Below are positions 35,591-48,181 of a stretch of DNA of 64,000 nt, piece after piece (position 1 is the first letter of the stretch; each line of letters opens with the position of its first letter). The translations under genes and the position numbers were made by a program. Under the pieces are notes generated by a model that was not told the origin of the DNA, ran no database searches, and saw nothing but the letters and a program-made list of their open reading frames with translations. This DNA comes from Mytilus edulis (Eukaryota; Mollusca; Bivalvia; Mytilida; Mytilidae). The DNA is taken from assembly GCF_963676685.1 (NCBI RefSeq), contig NC_092349.1:35508293-35572292 (forward strand), read 5' to 3'.

Positions 35591-37470
35591 AAAGTAATAG
35601 CTGTCTTATACATGTACATGTATGCTGGTGATTTGGCTGTTGTGTTTGAGTTTTTAGGTTGATTTGTCTGGTCATACGCAAAACTAGGGTCGTTTCTTAT
35701 TTGGCTTAATTCACGAATAAACTTCACAAAAAATGTAAATGGTGGAAAGGTTACTTGTTTTTCTCTTTTGTATTGAGATGCTTTATTTGTCCATTTTTCT
35801 TGAATGTTGTAGGGAAGTTTATTCAATATAGGGAGAACTCCTGACGAGGAGTCAAAATACGCTAAAAGTGAATAATACTTGGAATCTTCCTTAATGGATT
35901 CAATTTCAGAAAGAATGTCTACTAACTCATACAGTTCTTTGTTGTCTTTCTGTGTTAATTTCGGAAAATTGTTTAATTTGGCAATTAATGAGGCTTCAAC
36001 TGACTCTGGAGAACGGTAACGTTCATCTAAGCGTTCCCATAAACGTTGTAATCCTTTCGTTGGATCATGAATATTTGATGCTCTAATACTGTTTGCATGC
36101 CGTGTAGATTCAGGACCTAACCATTTCACCATAAGATCTAACTCTTCCATCGCTGTAACGGAAAGTTCACTTAATATGTTTTTGAAACTAGCCTTCCATA
36201 CCGCATACATTTCAGGTTTATCACTGTACGTAGTTAATCTTGATAACAGCAAATCTTTTTTTAGAAGAAATCGTGTGAGATCTGTAGCAATATTCTGATG
36301 TGTGCTTATATCAGGATGAAACTGAGGTGTGTTCTGATGTGTCTTCATATCAGGATAATATTGAGGTGCGTTCTGATACATGCTTATATCAGGATGAGAT
36401 TGAGGTGCGTTCTGATGTGTGCTCATGACAGGTTGAATTTGAGGTGCGCTCTGACGTGTGCTTATCTCAGGTTGAAATTTAGGTGCATTTGGATTTAATG
36501 CATGTTCTTGAACTTGTATATTTATATCGTTATCATTACAACCTGCACTTACCATGCTCACACTCGGCACATCATATTTTGGCTGTGACGGTTTTGTTGT
36601 TGGCATCTGTGAATGTTGATGGACTGCATCACCTGATGTCTGATTTGTGAACGGATCACATTGTACAATATTAACGTCTGGGATTAATTTTACATCTTTT
36701 ACTTGAAGTATCTGCTGTTCAACATATTGATTAGTTCTTTCAAAAACAGTTTTTGATAGAAGAAGGTCAGACTTTTTACAACCACAAACATTTTGGTCAT
36801 ATTCTTCAAGCGCATCAGCCTCTGCAGTAGCAGCCGCCGCTTCCTTCTTATAGTTGAGCAATTCTAATTCAGCTTCCAACTCAGCCTTTTTAGTAAATGT
36901 CTTTGCACTTGCAACTTTTTCTTGCTCTTCTATGTAAGCCTTCTGTTTTTGTAAATCTGCCTCCTTCATGGCAAATTCAAGCTTAGCCTGGGCTGCTTCT
37001 GCCTTTGCACGTTTTCTGATTGCAACTGAGCTTGAGTTTGATGAAGTTCTAGAATGAGCTTCAGATCTTTGTGTAAATTTAGATTCTTTTTCATCCTTGT
37101 CTGACACTTTCATTTGTTGAAGAGCTCGTTCTAAAATATTTTTGTACTTTGCATCCTCAATTTTGTGCTCCTCATACACTTTGAGACTTTCTTCTATTTT
37201 AGTGTTCTTGAGAAATTTCATATATTCATCTGAATAAAGACTGTACTTGCAGTAACACAAATTTAAAGTTTTCTTTAATTCTAATAATGTGTTGGTGTCT
37301 TCTTGTTTTGTTGTAGAAAATCTCTCAAGACAAAGTTCTACTTCAGTTTGTACGAGTTCAATCTTCTTAGAATGTGTATTCACATTAGCTGTGTAAAGCT
37401 CAAATCCACGTTCCGTAAGAGTACGTTTTCTTGGATCCCTGGTATCACCATTTCCATGTTGTGAATCCAT
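35515..37470 (-). pseudogene. BEL/Pao gag-like N-terminal polyprotein (651 codons)
   Basis: The N-terminal half is a charged coiled coil (about residues 30-230; Ala/Glu/Lys-rich). Next come a PQ-rich tandem-repeat segment and a conserved domain with DKPEMYAVWKASF, WLGPES, GLQRLWERLDERY and FPKLTQKDNKELYEL, which is the DUF1759 gag-like region of BEL/Pao elements. The frame is open for 1956 nt. Just after the domain it leaves the correct frame near 35590, so the last 25 or so residues are spurious. Long terminal repeats were not recognised on either side. The open length suggests a fairly young insertion. Confidence 0.82.
36298..36500 (-). repeat. 48-bp coding tandem repeat in the gag-like frame
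   Basis: About four to five units of 16 codons with the pattern HQNAPQFHPDIST lie between the coiled coil and the DUF1759-like domain. It is a proline/glutamine linker that expands in frame. The plus-strand frame across the same bases is an artefact. Confidence 0.75.
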
Positions 37471-37479
37471 TGTCTCGTG

Positions 37480-38090
37480 TTTTTACTGTGCTGTTTCTAG
37501 GATAAACAACCAGATAACCAACAAGAATTTTATTTGCACAACTTTATTCATATAAGGCACCGACAAGACATCAAATGGGTGCGTAGTGCATCATTCTAGT
37601 ATAAGGTAAAAACTGAAAAGAAAAAATAAACAACCTTTACAATCAGATCAAAACATCATAAAAGCATTCATAAAATGTTTCTCTGCTCAAAATTACAATG
37701 AAAATGACAAAAATAAAATATTGATCAAAAGTGTCCCGAATGGCGTGCCATACATACCAAAAGAAGTGACGAATACATAAATGTCACGAATGGCGTTCCA
37801 TAGATTTACAATTTGCCGGGAGTTTCATACACATCTCATAACTCAAAAATTTAACTTTACAATAGGAATATCAAATAAAAATCATTTACGGGGGTAGAAT
37901 AAAATATGTTTGACAATATTATCAATATAAAAAACTTACCACGTTACGAGACAGTAAAGAAATAACAAGAAATAGTGGTCAAAATGCTTTCAAAACAATG
38001 CAGGAAGTGAAGAGATGTTACAAAAAATAGAGTCATATACGGAACATAAATGCCGGAATTCCGGATACAGAACAAAAATCAACATGTAGA
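37480..38090. other. 5' flank of the retroelement, possibly including LTR remnants
   Basis: A repeated phrase, GTGTCCCGAATGGCGTGCCATA near 37731 and TGTCACGAATGGCGTTCCATA near 37782, is the only internal structure seen. I could not find a matching sequence left of 34067, so an LTR call is not supported. Confidence 0.35.
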
Positions 38091-38149
38091 CTTTAAAGTT
38101 GTGGGGACAACCATTTACTATTCATCAATATTCCTCTATTACCGTATTT

Positions 38150-38285
38150 CTAAAGGTTATACAGCCTCCGGGTTCGGGAATTTCTCGCTGCATTGAAGAC
38201 CTGTTGGTGACCTTCTTTTGTTGTTGTTGGTCTGGTTGTTGTCTCTTTGACACATTCCCCATTTCTATTCTCAATTTTATACAGT
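38150..38285 (+). repeat. Interspersed repeat family 'TTGTCTCTTTGACACATTCCC', best copy
   Basis: It runs from GCCTCCGGGTTCGGGAATTTC, through GCATTGAAGACCTGTTGGTGAC, to GTCTCTTTGACACATTCCCC. Confidence 0.7.
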
Positions 38286-38774
38286 AACCAATCAAGAAAC
38301 ATAATAATAAACGCTTATGACTTATGACGCTTCTCAGGTTGCTTTGATTTTGGTCTCAATTCTTTAAAGATATTAGAAAATGTTTCCATGTTATTTTTGA
38401 CAAAAAATAATAATGTAATGTTGAACTTTTTTTTTTGTCGTTTGAATACTAATATGAAATACTGAATTTGAAGAGCTTTTCAGAAATTAGGTGGCATCCA
38501 TCTTTGATAGATTTTGGTTACCTTTTCTGATTTTTTTTCTATCCAAAAGACAAATACTAATAGAGTGGAATGTTCAGTTTGATATGTTGAACAAATCTAG
38601 CCATTACACATTAGAACAACATTCATATATGTTAAATCGCGTTTTGTCTACAGCTCAAAAGTTTACAACAACACACTGCAACATGCACAGTATTACTTGC
38701 AAAACATACGATGAGGTTACTTACTAACTTAATGGAATATTCAGGTACAACCATCGTATTGTTTGAGGGTTTTT

Positions 38775-39800
38775 GTCGAGCCTGCAACTTTTGTTGCAGA
38801 AAGCCCGACATAGGGATAGTGATCCGGCGGCGGAGGCGGCGGCTGCGGTGTTAGCTCACTTCTTAAAAGCTTTATATTTTAGAAGGTGGAAGACCTGGAT
38901 GCTTCATACTTTGTATATAGATGCCTCATGTTACGAAGTTTCCGTCAGTCACATGTCCAATGTCCTTGACCTCATTTTCATGGTTCAGTGACCACTTGAA
39001 AAAAAAGTTCAGATTTTTTGTAATGTTGAATTCTCTCTTATTATAAGTAATAGGATAACTATATTTGGTATGTGCGTACCTTGCAAGGTCCTCATGCCCG
39101 TCAGAGTTTTCACCTGACCTCGACCTCATTTCATGGCTCAGTGAACAAGGTTAAGTTTTGGTGGTCAAGTCCATATCTCAGATACTATAAGCAATAGGGC
39201 TAGTATATTCGTTGTATGGAAGGACTGTAAGGTGTACATGTCCAACTGGCAGGTGTCATCTGACCTTGACCTCATTTTCATGGTTTAGTGGTTATAGTTA
39301 AGTTTTTGTGTTTTGGTCTGTTTTTCTCATACTTTATGCAATAGGTCTACTATATTTGTTGTGTGGAATGATTGTAAGGTGAACATGTCTAGCGGACAGA
39401 TGTCATCTGACCTTGACCTCATTTTCATGGTTCAGTGGTCAAAGTTAAGCTTTTCAGTTTTGGTCCTTTTATCTGATACTTTACGCCATAGGTCAACTAT
39501 ATTTAGTGTATGGAAATATTTTATGATTTATATATTAGTCGCGCAGGTTTTATTTGACCTTGACCTCATTTTCACGGTTCATTGCTCAGTGTTAAGTTTT
39601 TTGTGTTTTGGTCTATTTTTCTTAAACTATAAGTATAAGGTCAACTATATTTGTTTTATGGAAGCATTGTTAGCTGTACATGTCAGCCTGGCATGGTTCA
39701 TCTGACCTTGACCTCATTTTCATGGTTCATTGGTCTTTGTTTAATTATCTTGGTTAATGTAACGTTTATGTGACAGTTGTAATAAAGCTTTATATTTAGG
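38775..39800 (+). repeat. Six-copy 147-bp tandem repeat with a GC-rich head
   Basis: TGACCTTGACCTCATTTTC followed by ATGGTTCAGTGG recurs at about 38962, 39115, 39261, 39409, 39555 and 39703, so the period is a regular 146-153 bp (mostly 146-148). The head at 38775-38845 contains CCTGCAACTTTTGTTGCAG and a (CGG)n-like stretch. The array continues to TAATAAAGCTTTATATTTAGG near 39780. I recognise it as an abundant bivalve element. Confidence 0.8.
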
Positions 39801-39879
39801 ACTATCAACATAATATCAATGATTAGTAAAGAAGGCGAAACATTTCAGTGTGTGCACTCTTGTTGATTAGCGTTCTCTT

Positions 39880-42080
39880 TTTCCTTTTGGGTTTGAGGGT
39901 GAGTAGGGGAGGTAGCATTTTCACTGTACTAACACCAAGGTCTTCCTTGCTTTATTCAACTTCACAGTTGGAAAAGAAGCATACGGTCCATATGCATGCA
40001 TTCGCAATTCAAAAGCGATAATGAAAAGACATAAAATGACATTAGACTCCCAATCATTAGTTATTACATTATCGTTTTAATTGTTCTACATATGGGCTAC
40101 AAATGATTGAAATATATAAAGAAAAACGGTCAAAACCACTTGAATTTGATATTTTGTCACCAGTATTAAGATATGAGTTAAGATTCACTCCGAAGCAAAC
40201 AATTGTACAATTTTAAGAATGTCTAGTCAATAATTCGATATTTTCCTAAATCAAAGCAATATCACATGTTATCATTTTACCCTTAAACGTCCAGACTATA
40301 ACATCATTACTATTTCAGAAAAAAAAACAAAAAAACCTTCAGTTTAAGTTATACTAGAAGGACGTATTTTAATAGATAAATGTTGTTTGCTAACCGACAA
40401 AAAAAAAAGAATAACATTGATTTTAATCTTATTTGAGAAAAAGTAGGTTTGAAACATAAATCAATTAAACAAACAAGGAAGTTGTCGGGAAAACCCTAAT
40501 TCATCAGTTTTCTTTGTTAAAAATCATCAACAGAAAAACAAAGAAGTTACGGCAAAACAAACATGTATTCAGAATACCCCCTTTATGACCTTGTAAAAAA
40601 GTAGTAAAGTGACATCGACCCAATTATTATGTGCAAGATGGCTCTTATAGTCCAACAAAACCTTCAAGTGCTCCTTTAAATTAATCTTAATGTTGTTTTA
40701 CTTATACAAGCCCATATCCATTGGGAAATTAATGGTTTTGTTTGAAATTGTGCACAATGTTGCTCTTTTAAAATGTTCATTTGGGAGCTTCAATTGGTAA
40801 AAACCCCGCAAATAATGTCTTTTTTTTTCTGTCATATGTAAGTTTCTAAAAATGATTAATCATTTATGTATCTAATACTAATTATGAGTCACCATGATTT
40901 ACCAACACCAGAAGCTAGGGTGTCATTTGCAGTCAGAACTTCTTAAACATGGTTCTTATGGTTGAATGAGAAATTTTGGTAATCATGGGACTATTTTATT
41001 TCCTCTACGAAGTTTATTTACATCGTGTTTGAAGCCTAAACGGTTGGTATTGAATGTAGTATTCCTCGAAAATTTGTCTATAATTTAAAATAAATTTACA
41101 CACCGTATGCATAGTTATAATAAGTTTTTGTTTGTTTATCGATTTTTTTTCTCATCAACGTTAACATAAATCTCCTCGTTTATTTCATTAACCAATGTAT
41201 ATATAGCTTACCATCATATCAATTATGTAATTACTAAACAAAACAAAAAAAAACAAATATGTAACAAAGAAGCACAAAATGGTATATAGACTAAGCATTT
41301 TAGCAACCGATAAAACATAGTTATGTAATTATCCTTCTGCAAAGTACAAGGTTATGCATCGTAAAATGTGTTACACTGATCAAATTCGTAAAGATACTCT
41401 AAAAATAACATTTGTCCTTCAGTTAAATATGTTAAAACTTTACAAAGGATTTAAATTTCTATAATACCTGAATGTGTATGGTTTATTTGTGACCATGTGT
41501 TGTAAACTGTCTTTTAAAAAATGGATAACTATACACCTGATACCATGTATCAAATTTAAAACAAAATATGTACAATGTAGATGGAAGTTTAACATTTTAA
41601 CTTGTTTTTCATTTAAGAGATTAAAAGTACGCCAATTTTTCTGCACAAGCAGAAAGTCGAAGGTTGTATAACTTCTTAATCATCCTCCCCCTTGAATCTC
41701 AGAACAATTTAATGGGGTTCATCTGATGTCGACAAAACCTAAATATAAAGTAAGCTAGTAGAATGAATAACTCAAGTTGTAAAAGCAAACATGCAACAAC
41801 TTTCAATAATCATACAAGGAAGGTGTGTGAAATACCTTAAACAAGTAATTATCGTAAGAATTGTCTGTTGTTAAAACCTTAATAAGAAGAACAAATGTAG
41901 GCGGACAGAATAAATGATTACAGATGTAATAGCAAGATTGCAAAAACTTGGAAGAAAAACCCAGACAAGGAGTATATGTATGTGTGAAAAACACTTTGTT
42001 CATTTTCTTACTTTATGGATCTTTATAAAAGTACAAGGACGCGTTGAGGAAAACATGTCCGTTTGGTATAGACGTTCTAT
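39880..42080. other. AT-rich intergenic DNA, nothing recognised
   Basis: Open frames at 41440-41671 and 41803-42003 overlap on opposite strands and have AT-driven composition. Confidence 0.45.
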
Positions 42081-42094
42081 ACCTATTGTTTAAT

Positions 42095-42970
42095 ACCCCA
42101 TCACACTAGGACCATGACTGCAATCTAAAAAATTATAGAAAAGTTTGAAAATTGTTGTAAGATCATAGAGTTATGGTTAAGTCGTAGTAATGAATTATGC
42201 CTGGTCTTCAAGATCGTAAAGATCCACGACCAATTTTAAATATACTGAAAACATTCTAAGTGCAGTCTAGGTTAAACTAATGGTAGTAGAAGCGTAAGAA
42301 GGTTGTTGTAAGATCGGGATGGTTGAAAAAAGCATCGTATTGGAAAATGAGGTGCATTCAAGGAAGTCAATGAATATTATATGTAACCACTTTTTCACTA
42401 CGATTGTTCGAATCTTAATGAATCATTTTTACGTTTCTACTTCGGTATTGATGTAATTTTGCTACGAACAAAATGACAAAAATACTCAGTTCGAAGTCCA
42501 TACCATTCTTTTACGTCCTTGCCACGAGAATAGTACGACAACTTTCTGTTGATACTTTCACTTTTAGCCCCACAACCTCTCGCTTTTTGGATACTACCTT
42601 TAAATGGCATATTGGAAACTGGAGTGTTCAAGTGCAAAGTAAAAATAAGACAAATAGCGTAGTTACAAACTAATTAAAAGGTAGTAGAGTCGTTGTTTTC
42701 GATCGTAGTAAATTCGTATTGAAATCGGAATGCGACCGAGAAAGAAGACGCGGACAGAATTCGTAGTAAGACATACACAGAGACACGATCGTAACTAGAA
42801 CTTCTGAGGATGTTATTAAAAAGATTTTATCTGAATTGTTGCCTAGTCGTGGTATGAACATGAATACCTTGAAAATGATTATTCAAGCCGACGATGCCAC
42901 GATCTCACCGCAATATTCTTTTTAATATATTGCATGGGATTTTCAGGGTCTGGGTCTAGTGTAATGGGAG
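42095..42970. mobile_element. Inverted-repeat element with CGTAGT-rich interior
   Basis: The left end ACCCCATCACACTAGGACC and the reverse complement of the right end (CTCCCATTACACTAGACCC) are imperfect inverted repeats about 875 bp apart. The interior is rich in TCGTAGT, GATCGTA and TTCGTA motifs on both strands and has no transposase. It is probably nonautonomous; the superfamily is unknown. Short opposite-strand frames inside are not genes. Confidence 0.6.
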
Positions 42971-43684
42971 TTAGGGTGGGTTAGGTCAAACAATATGGAT
43001 ATTTTGTTTTAAATGTTCATGTGTGATCATATAATTGCTTTATCATTTTAAAACATACAATTGTAAAATAATTACAAAAAAGGTTGATATCTTTAATTTT
43101 AAAAGGTCATATAACAAATAACACCAACAACTAAAAAGTCATTTTGAAATAAAAAAAAAAGAAAAGAATTAATAAAATGATAAAACATTAACGCATAGAT
43201 TTTAAATGCAAAGAACTATTCGAATGCCATAAACAGCATGATGTATTAAACAAAATATTAGACCAATAAAGAGCGTTTGAAAACCATACAACCATAAAAC
43301 CCGTTCAGAAATATTGCAATTGTCATCATATAGTATGTGTATATGTTTGTTGGCGGTTTTGTCTTGTTGCAATTCTGTGGTTTTTTTCTTCTCTTATAAT
43401 TGATATGATACGGATTTGTTTAAGTTAAATCGATTAATGGTTATTGAACAACTTGGTTAAAAAAGTTAGAAACATATGTTTTAAAAACCTCTGTAAACTT
43501 CTGTCAGATTTGTTTCCATTTGTTTATGTTTTGTTCAATGTATATTATGTATTTGTCAATTACTTATATTCTTGTAACCTCGTTGTGTATAATTTGATTG
43601 CAATGACAATGACATTAAACAATATACGTTTTCACCTTTTCATTTATTTTGATAACAATTCTTGTCGATATACATATGCTTTGT

Positions 43685-43985
43685 GAGTTATTGAAATAAA
43701 CATATGCTTATTGAGTTATTGAAATAAACATATGCTTATTGAGTTATTGAAATAAACATATGCTTATTGAGTTATTGAAATAAGCATATGCTTATTGAGT
43801 TATTGAAATAAACATAAGCTTATTGAGTTATTGAAATAAACATATGCTTATTGAAGTATTGAAATAAACATATGCTTATTGAGTTATTGAAATAAACATA
43901 TGCTTATTGAGTTATTGAAATACACATATGCTTATTGAGTTATTGAAATAAACATATGCTTATTGAGTTATTGAAATAAACATAT
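43685..43985. repeat. 28-bp minisatellite, about 11 copies
   Basis: The unit is GAGTTATTGAAATAAACAT plus ATGCTTATT. Copies are nearly identical, with scattered single changes (AAGC for AACA, CATAAGC for CATATGC, one GAAGTATTG). The high identity indicates recent expansion or strand slippage. Confidence 0.95.
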
Positions 43986-44363
43986 TCAGATGTGAAAAAG
44001 AAGTAAACGTGCGTTTGTTGTCTAGTTCGTTTTATTTAAAAGAAGATAAAATAATGATATGTATCCACCTAGACATTTTCTATATTTATGACTTCACATG
44101 GTATGGTCATCTGCTCATAAGTGTATATCACAACATTAGATATATAAACTAGTATTAAGCTTATTCATTTTGTTTGACCTGCGGTAAAACTTTGTATTTA
44201 TAATAGAATAAAAAGTTGTTATACGAGATCGTTTTGAATGAAAGATTTTTAAATATTGCATCACGTGATATTTTGACACATTATAATAATTTCAATTCCT
44301 TTGCTTGAATTTCAAAACCCAAGTCGAAGGAAGATACGTGTCACGTGCTTTGTTGTTTTGAAG

Positions 44364-44482
44364 TATAAAAATATGCGACCATCTTTCTTACCTGTATTGC
44401 GCTGTCTAAAATTACACTGGGCACTGTTACCTTGAATGCGAATCGAATGATATTATACAGAAATATCCTGTAAAACAATAAG
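44364..44482 (+). promoter_or_regulatory. TATA box and candidate noncoding first exon
   Basis: TATAAAA lies at 44364-44370. A transcript starting near 44395 would end in the strong donor AAG/GTAAGG at 44482/44483. It contains only two very short upstream frames. A plausible use is a 5' untranslated exon for the HEPN-STAND-ankyrin gene, whose first coding exon at 52211 has an acceptor and so needs an upstream exon. The link is inferred. Confidence 0.45.
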
Positions 44483-44489
44483 GTAAGGG

Positions 44490-47340
44490 ACTTAATTAAC
44501 CATATTTAACATGCATCATAATTTCATAATTTAATAGATCTTACTCTTTGAATGATGAAAAATGCTTCAAGGGAAGGAAAACTGTCAACGTTATTTGTAA
44601 TTTTAAAAAATATTTGCGGAAAAAACTATTGCCTGTTTGGTCATATGAAAATCCTTCTGATGTGATTGAGGTGCAAAATAATATGTAAAATAATTTAAAT
44701 AATGTACAATTTGACGACAGCAATTTTTCAGTTGGCTAATAATAACCCGATATCATACTTTCGTTAACCTTTACGATTGGTATTTTATGAATACTAATTC
44801 TTTTTTCTATTGATGACGGTAGTCGCTTTTTGCAATATACAAATCAAGAGTGACATATTTTTCTTTAAAAGTAAAAATGATTTATAATAACATAATTTTA
44901 CTACAAATATAGATATACATAACTTCAAATTCAAACTGTTAAGCTTCTGACAAAGTTCAAATGTTAAAAACAATTGATGTTGCTGACATATGATATTTCT
45001 TAATTATTTCATCAACGTTTCAAAATCGCCGAAATTTTAAATTGCAATAGTTTAAAGATATATAACTCTATAATGTATAAAGTCATATGAAACCTCAAAT
45101 GGAAAAAAATGATGCATAAAAAAATAAAAATAGAGAGGTGTCATTATTTAACCTATGAACATGATATGTTTTACTGGAGAAATTTTTTTAATTTGTCGAC
45201 ATTTACTGTAGTTAACTTTTTTTTAATTACTTGTGTCCAGGAAGCAATTCGCCGACATATTTTCCGTGTTCAAAGTGACCTTAGCGTGATCCTCCTCATA
45301 ACAATCCGGTGATCGCATTACGCATGGATTTGTAACTGGTATAAACTATACTGTGATTGTACATCTTATACACGTTCTCAATATCTATCCTTTTTTGTTG
45401 ATTGTTTACAATAAGGTGACTATCGGTAAACTACGGCATCAAAACACGACAGTTAATGAGCTACCATATTTTCACTAAATAACAGACAGAGAGAGAAAAA
45501 AACGACGATTATACGATATACTTTCGTAACAAAATGAAAAAATCATGCACAGAAGACTCAGATTATGATATATACATTCATTGGTTCAAGAATTGGATAA
45601 ACACATTTTTTCACAAGTCACTCGTTTCCTATGAATTTAATTCTAAATTGATAGTTTAAACATAGAAAGTTAGAAGATGTTTGCATTTTCCAACCGCATT
45701 ACCCTTTAGGATATATAAGATACAGTAAACTATTTAACAAAAGTCTTATAGGAACATAATGTGTTTGTCATTCTTATGTTTTGTACATTGTAATATTTAT
45801 TTTAAAAGAACAATTCTGCACAGATTTGGCATTTAACTCAACAAAAAACAATACAATGGAAAAAAGAAAATGAATCCATTAAACTGAGCAAGATCATTTC
45901 ACATAACTTTTGGTTATTTTGTTAGTATGAATATCTAAAAGTACTGTCTGAATTCTACAAATTGTTTGTTGAAAAAAGTGCTATTGATTAAATTACAATA
46001 CATAAGAACAATATGTTTTAGTCCAGTTTCGTTACTTGTATGCTTGAATTACTGACTTAAGCCAAATGTGAAAAGGGGGGTGAACACAAGCATATGTTAG
46101 TATGTATTTCAAACGATGATATATACCATACAAAATCATATTTTAAAAACAAATTGCAAGTCTTCTCTTTTTTTAAAGGCAAACTCAAATAGCCAATAAA
46201 TATAAAAATAAACAAGTCTGTAGTTTAAATGCCAGGCATACAATGAAATGTATCAACCATTTTTTTCCCCAAAAATGGGGGCTGGGCCACTTGCCCTTGT
46301 CTAAATCAGCCTCTGACAGTTAAGTAGGCATATAAATATTCAATATGAACATTATGTACATATCCCAAGCCACAATCACCCTGTAATTTAAGTGGTTGTC
46401 ATCAGATACTGCATGTATATCTGTGTGCCTCTTGACATTTTTACAAAGGGGAATAATAATTTGCTCTAGTTATCGTTTGCAAAATTGTGTTTAGACTTTA
46501 GACACAGTCATTGTTCACTAAAAATATCTGTAGCTAATTTGGTGTTGGCATCCCATATCTTGTTATGTCTTTTCCCAGTTGCAACATTGTTTATGTGAAG
46601 ACATCTGGTATTTTAACATGATATCTAAAATGTTAAGAAAAAATATTCTTATAAATTCATTACAATTTAATGTAATGCAATATGTACTTACTACATGCAG
46701 TTTGTTTTATCTATTCAGCAGAAAAAATAATGTTTGTCGATGCAAATTGTGTATACTATTAGGAGTGAAATCATTGTTATTATTTTTTACTTGTAAGCTT
46801 TAGAGAATTAAGCGATTGACTAAGAGTTATTTTGTTTCTATTACCTGACCTCAGCCCCAATAAGTTGTGTTTTTTCCATTTTCAATTAAGCACTATCTTT
46901 AATAGTTTTAATGTATCTTTAACCCAAATGATTTGTTTTATGTTACAAGTCATTCTTGTACATCAATATATAAGTATACAAAATATTAAGTGACTGCAAA
47001 AAAAGTTTAATAGTTTTCCAAATTATTACCACCAGCTTTATTTTACCCTGTCAATATCCATTATTCAAGTTGGTTTATAATGCAGATTAGTTATGTATTA
47101 AGTACAAAACCAAAAAAGTTTCGGTAATAATCCTGTGTTTGGTAGAGTTGTTGATATTTTACAAATATTAAATCCTGATGCAGTCCATTTGACAAATTGA
47201 ATAGATGCATTATTTTAGTCACAGACCCAACCTTTATAGAAGGTCACTTAAAAAGATAAGATTCCACCATAATCAAGAATTAGGAGGCTACCATTGGATT
47301 TTTAGGGGAAGGGGGACTAGGATAGAATTTGGAAAAGGCA
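44490..47340. other. AT-rich DNA, nothing recognised
   Basis: No domain-bearing frame or repeat family was identified. It would be intronic if the 44.4-kb exon belongs to the gene at 52-60 kb. Confidence 0.4.
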
Positions 47341-47788
47341 AGACACGTGTCTTGATTTAAAAAATCAGAATGAACAACTGGGGGAAAAAGGAAAGAAGAA
47401 AATCTATAAAAAAGAGTAGGATATGAACAAATGAAAAAAATCCAAGATCATGAGAATGGATTTGTAAAAAATAACAAGGCAAGTCAGAGATAACAATTAA
47501 AAAATGCAGGGCATTATAATTCATACTTCTCATAAAAATCAAATGGAAGCTCCCTTCTTGTCCAAAAAAGAGGGGGTTGCAAAGATAAGCGGTTCAACAT
47601 TAAAAAAAATTGGGCTGCATAACCACAAGAAAAACACATTTTTCATGATCACTTAAAGGTTAGTTGTTTAAAGTTTATGAATTGGAAGAGAGAGAGCTTG
47701 TGTAAAAGTATGTGGGCAGTTCCCCTTATCCTAAAGGAACATCTTCTTCATACAAAGAGATAGAATATAAATGTCTGTAAATTTTTAC

Positions 47789-48151
47789 CTTGATAATAGC
47801 TGACAATCCATATGTCACAATGCCAGATGCATGAGTCAACTGCAGAGGTAGTCCACACTTTTTACAACCAGACTGACCCTCTGCAAGAACATCAAGTTCC
47901 ACTATGCGTCTGCGAATAGACCAGGAAGTTTGTGTCGAAGTTGAAAACAACTGCTCCGCGACGTTTATAGGGGGGTTGACATCATTCGCGGATGCATAGG
48001 AATGGTTCTTCAAAACGGAAAGAATCTTGTCATCTGTTGCACATCTTTCACTTCTCCGATCTACTTGACCCTGAAAAACCTTCCGTAACCACTCCGTCTG
48101 CTTTTTACTCTTAAAACCTTGCACTTTGCGTACCCTAATCAATGTAAACAA
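47789..48151 (-). CDS. First exon of a transposon-derived-type protein (zinc-ribbon-like)
   Basis: The exon has Met at 48151 and 121 codons, ending at donor CAAG/GTAAAA (47789/47788). The part of the frame below the donor (to 47726) is probably intron. The protein is basic at the start (RVRKVQGFKSKKQTEWL) and continues with RRRIVELDVLAEG, then GCKKCGLPLQL and GIVTYGLSAIIK. The pattern RIVELxVLA, then CxxCGxPLxL, then YGLxSxxxV, resembles the N-terminal region before the Mutator-like transposase domain found in many mollusc and cnidarian genes. No downstream exon was found in the window, so it may be a fragment. Function unknown. Confidence 0.5.
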
Positions 48152-48181
48152 TATCTACCGGCAAACGATTGTTTACATTGC
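48146..48181. promoter_or_regulatory. Inverted repeat with two forkhead-type sites at the start of the minus-strand exon
   Basis: CAATGTAAACAAT and ATTGTTTACATTG form a perfect 13-bp inverted repeat over a short spacer. Each arm holds GTAAACAA, the forkhead core. The left arm overlaps the start codon of the minus-strand frame, so it may be regulatory or a simple hairpin. Confidence 0.4.

Noticed and set aside
37560-38000. 5' LTR of the BEL/Pao element
   Set aside because: No matching sequence was found on the other side of the element and no primer-binding site could be recognised, so the call is not supported.
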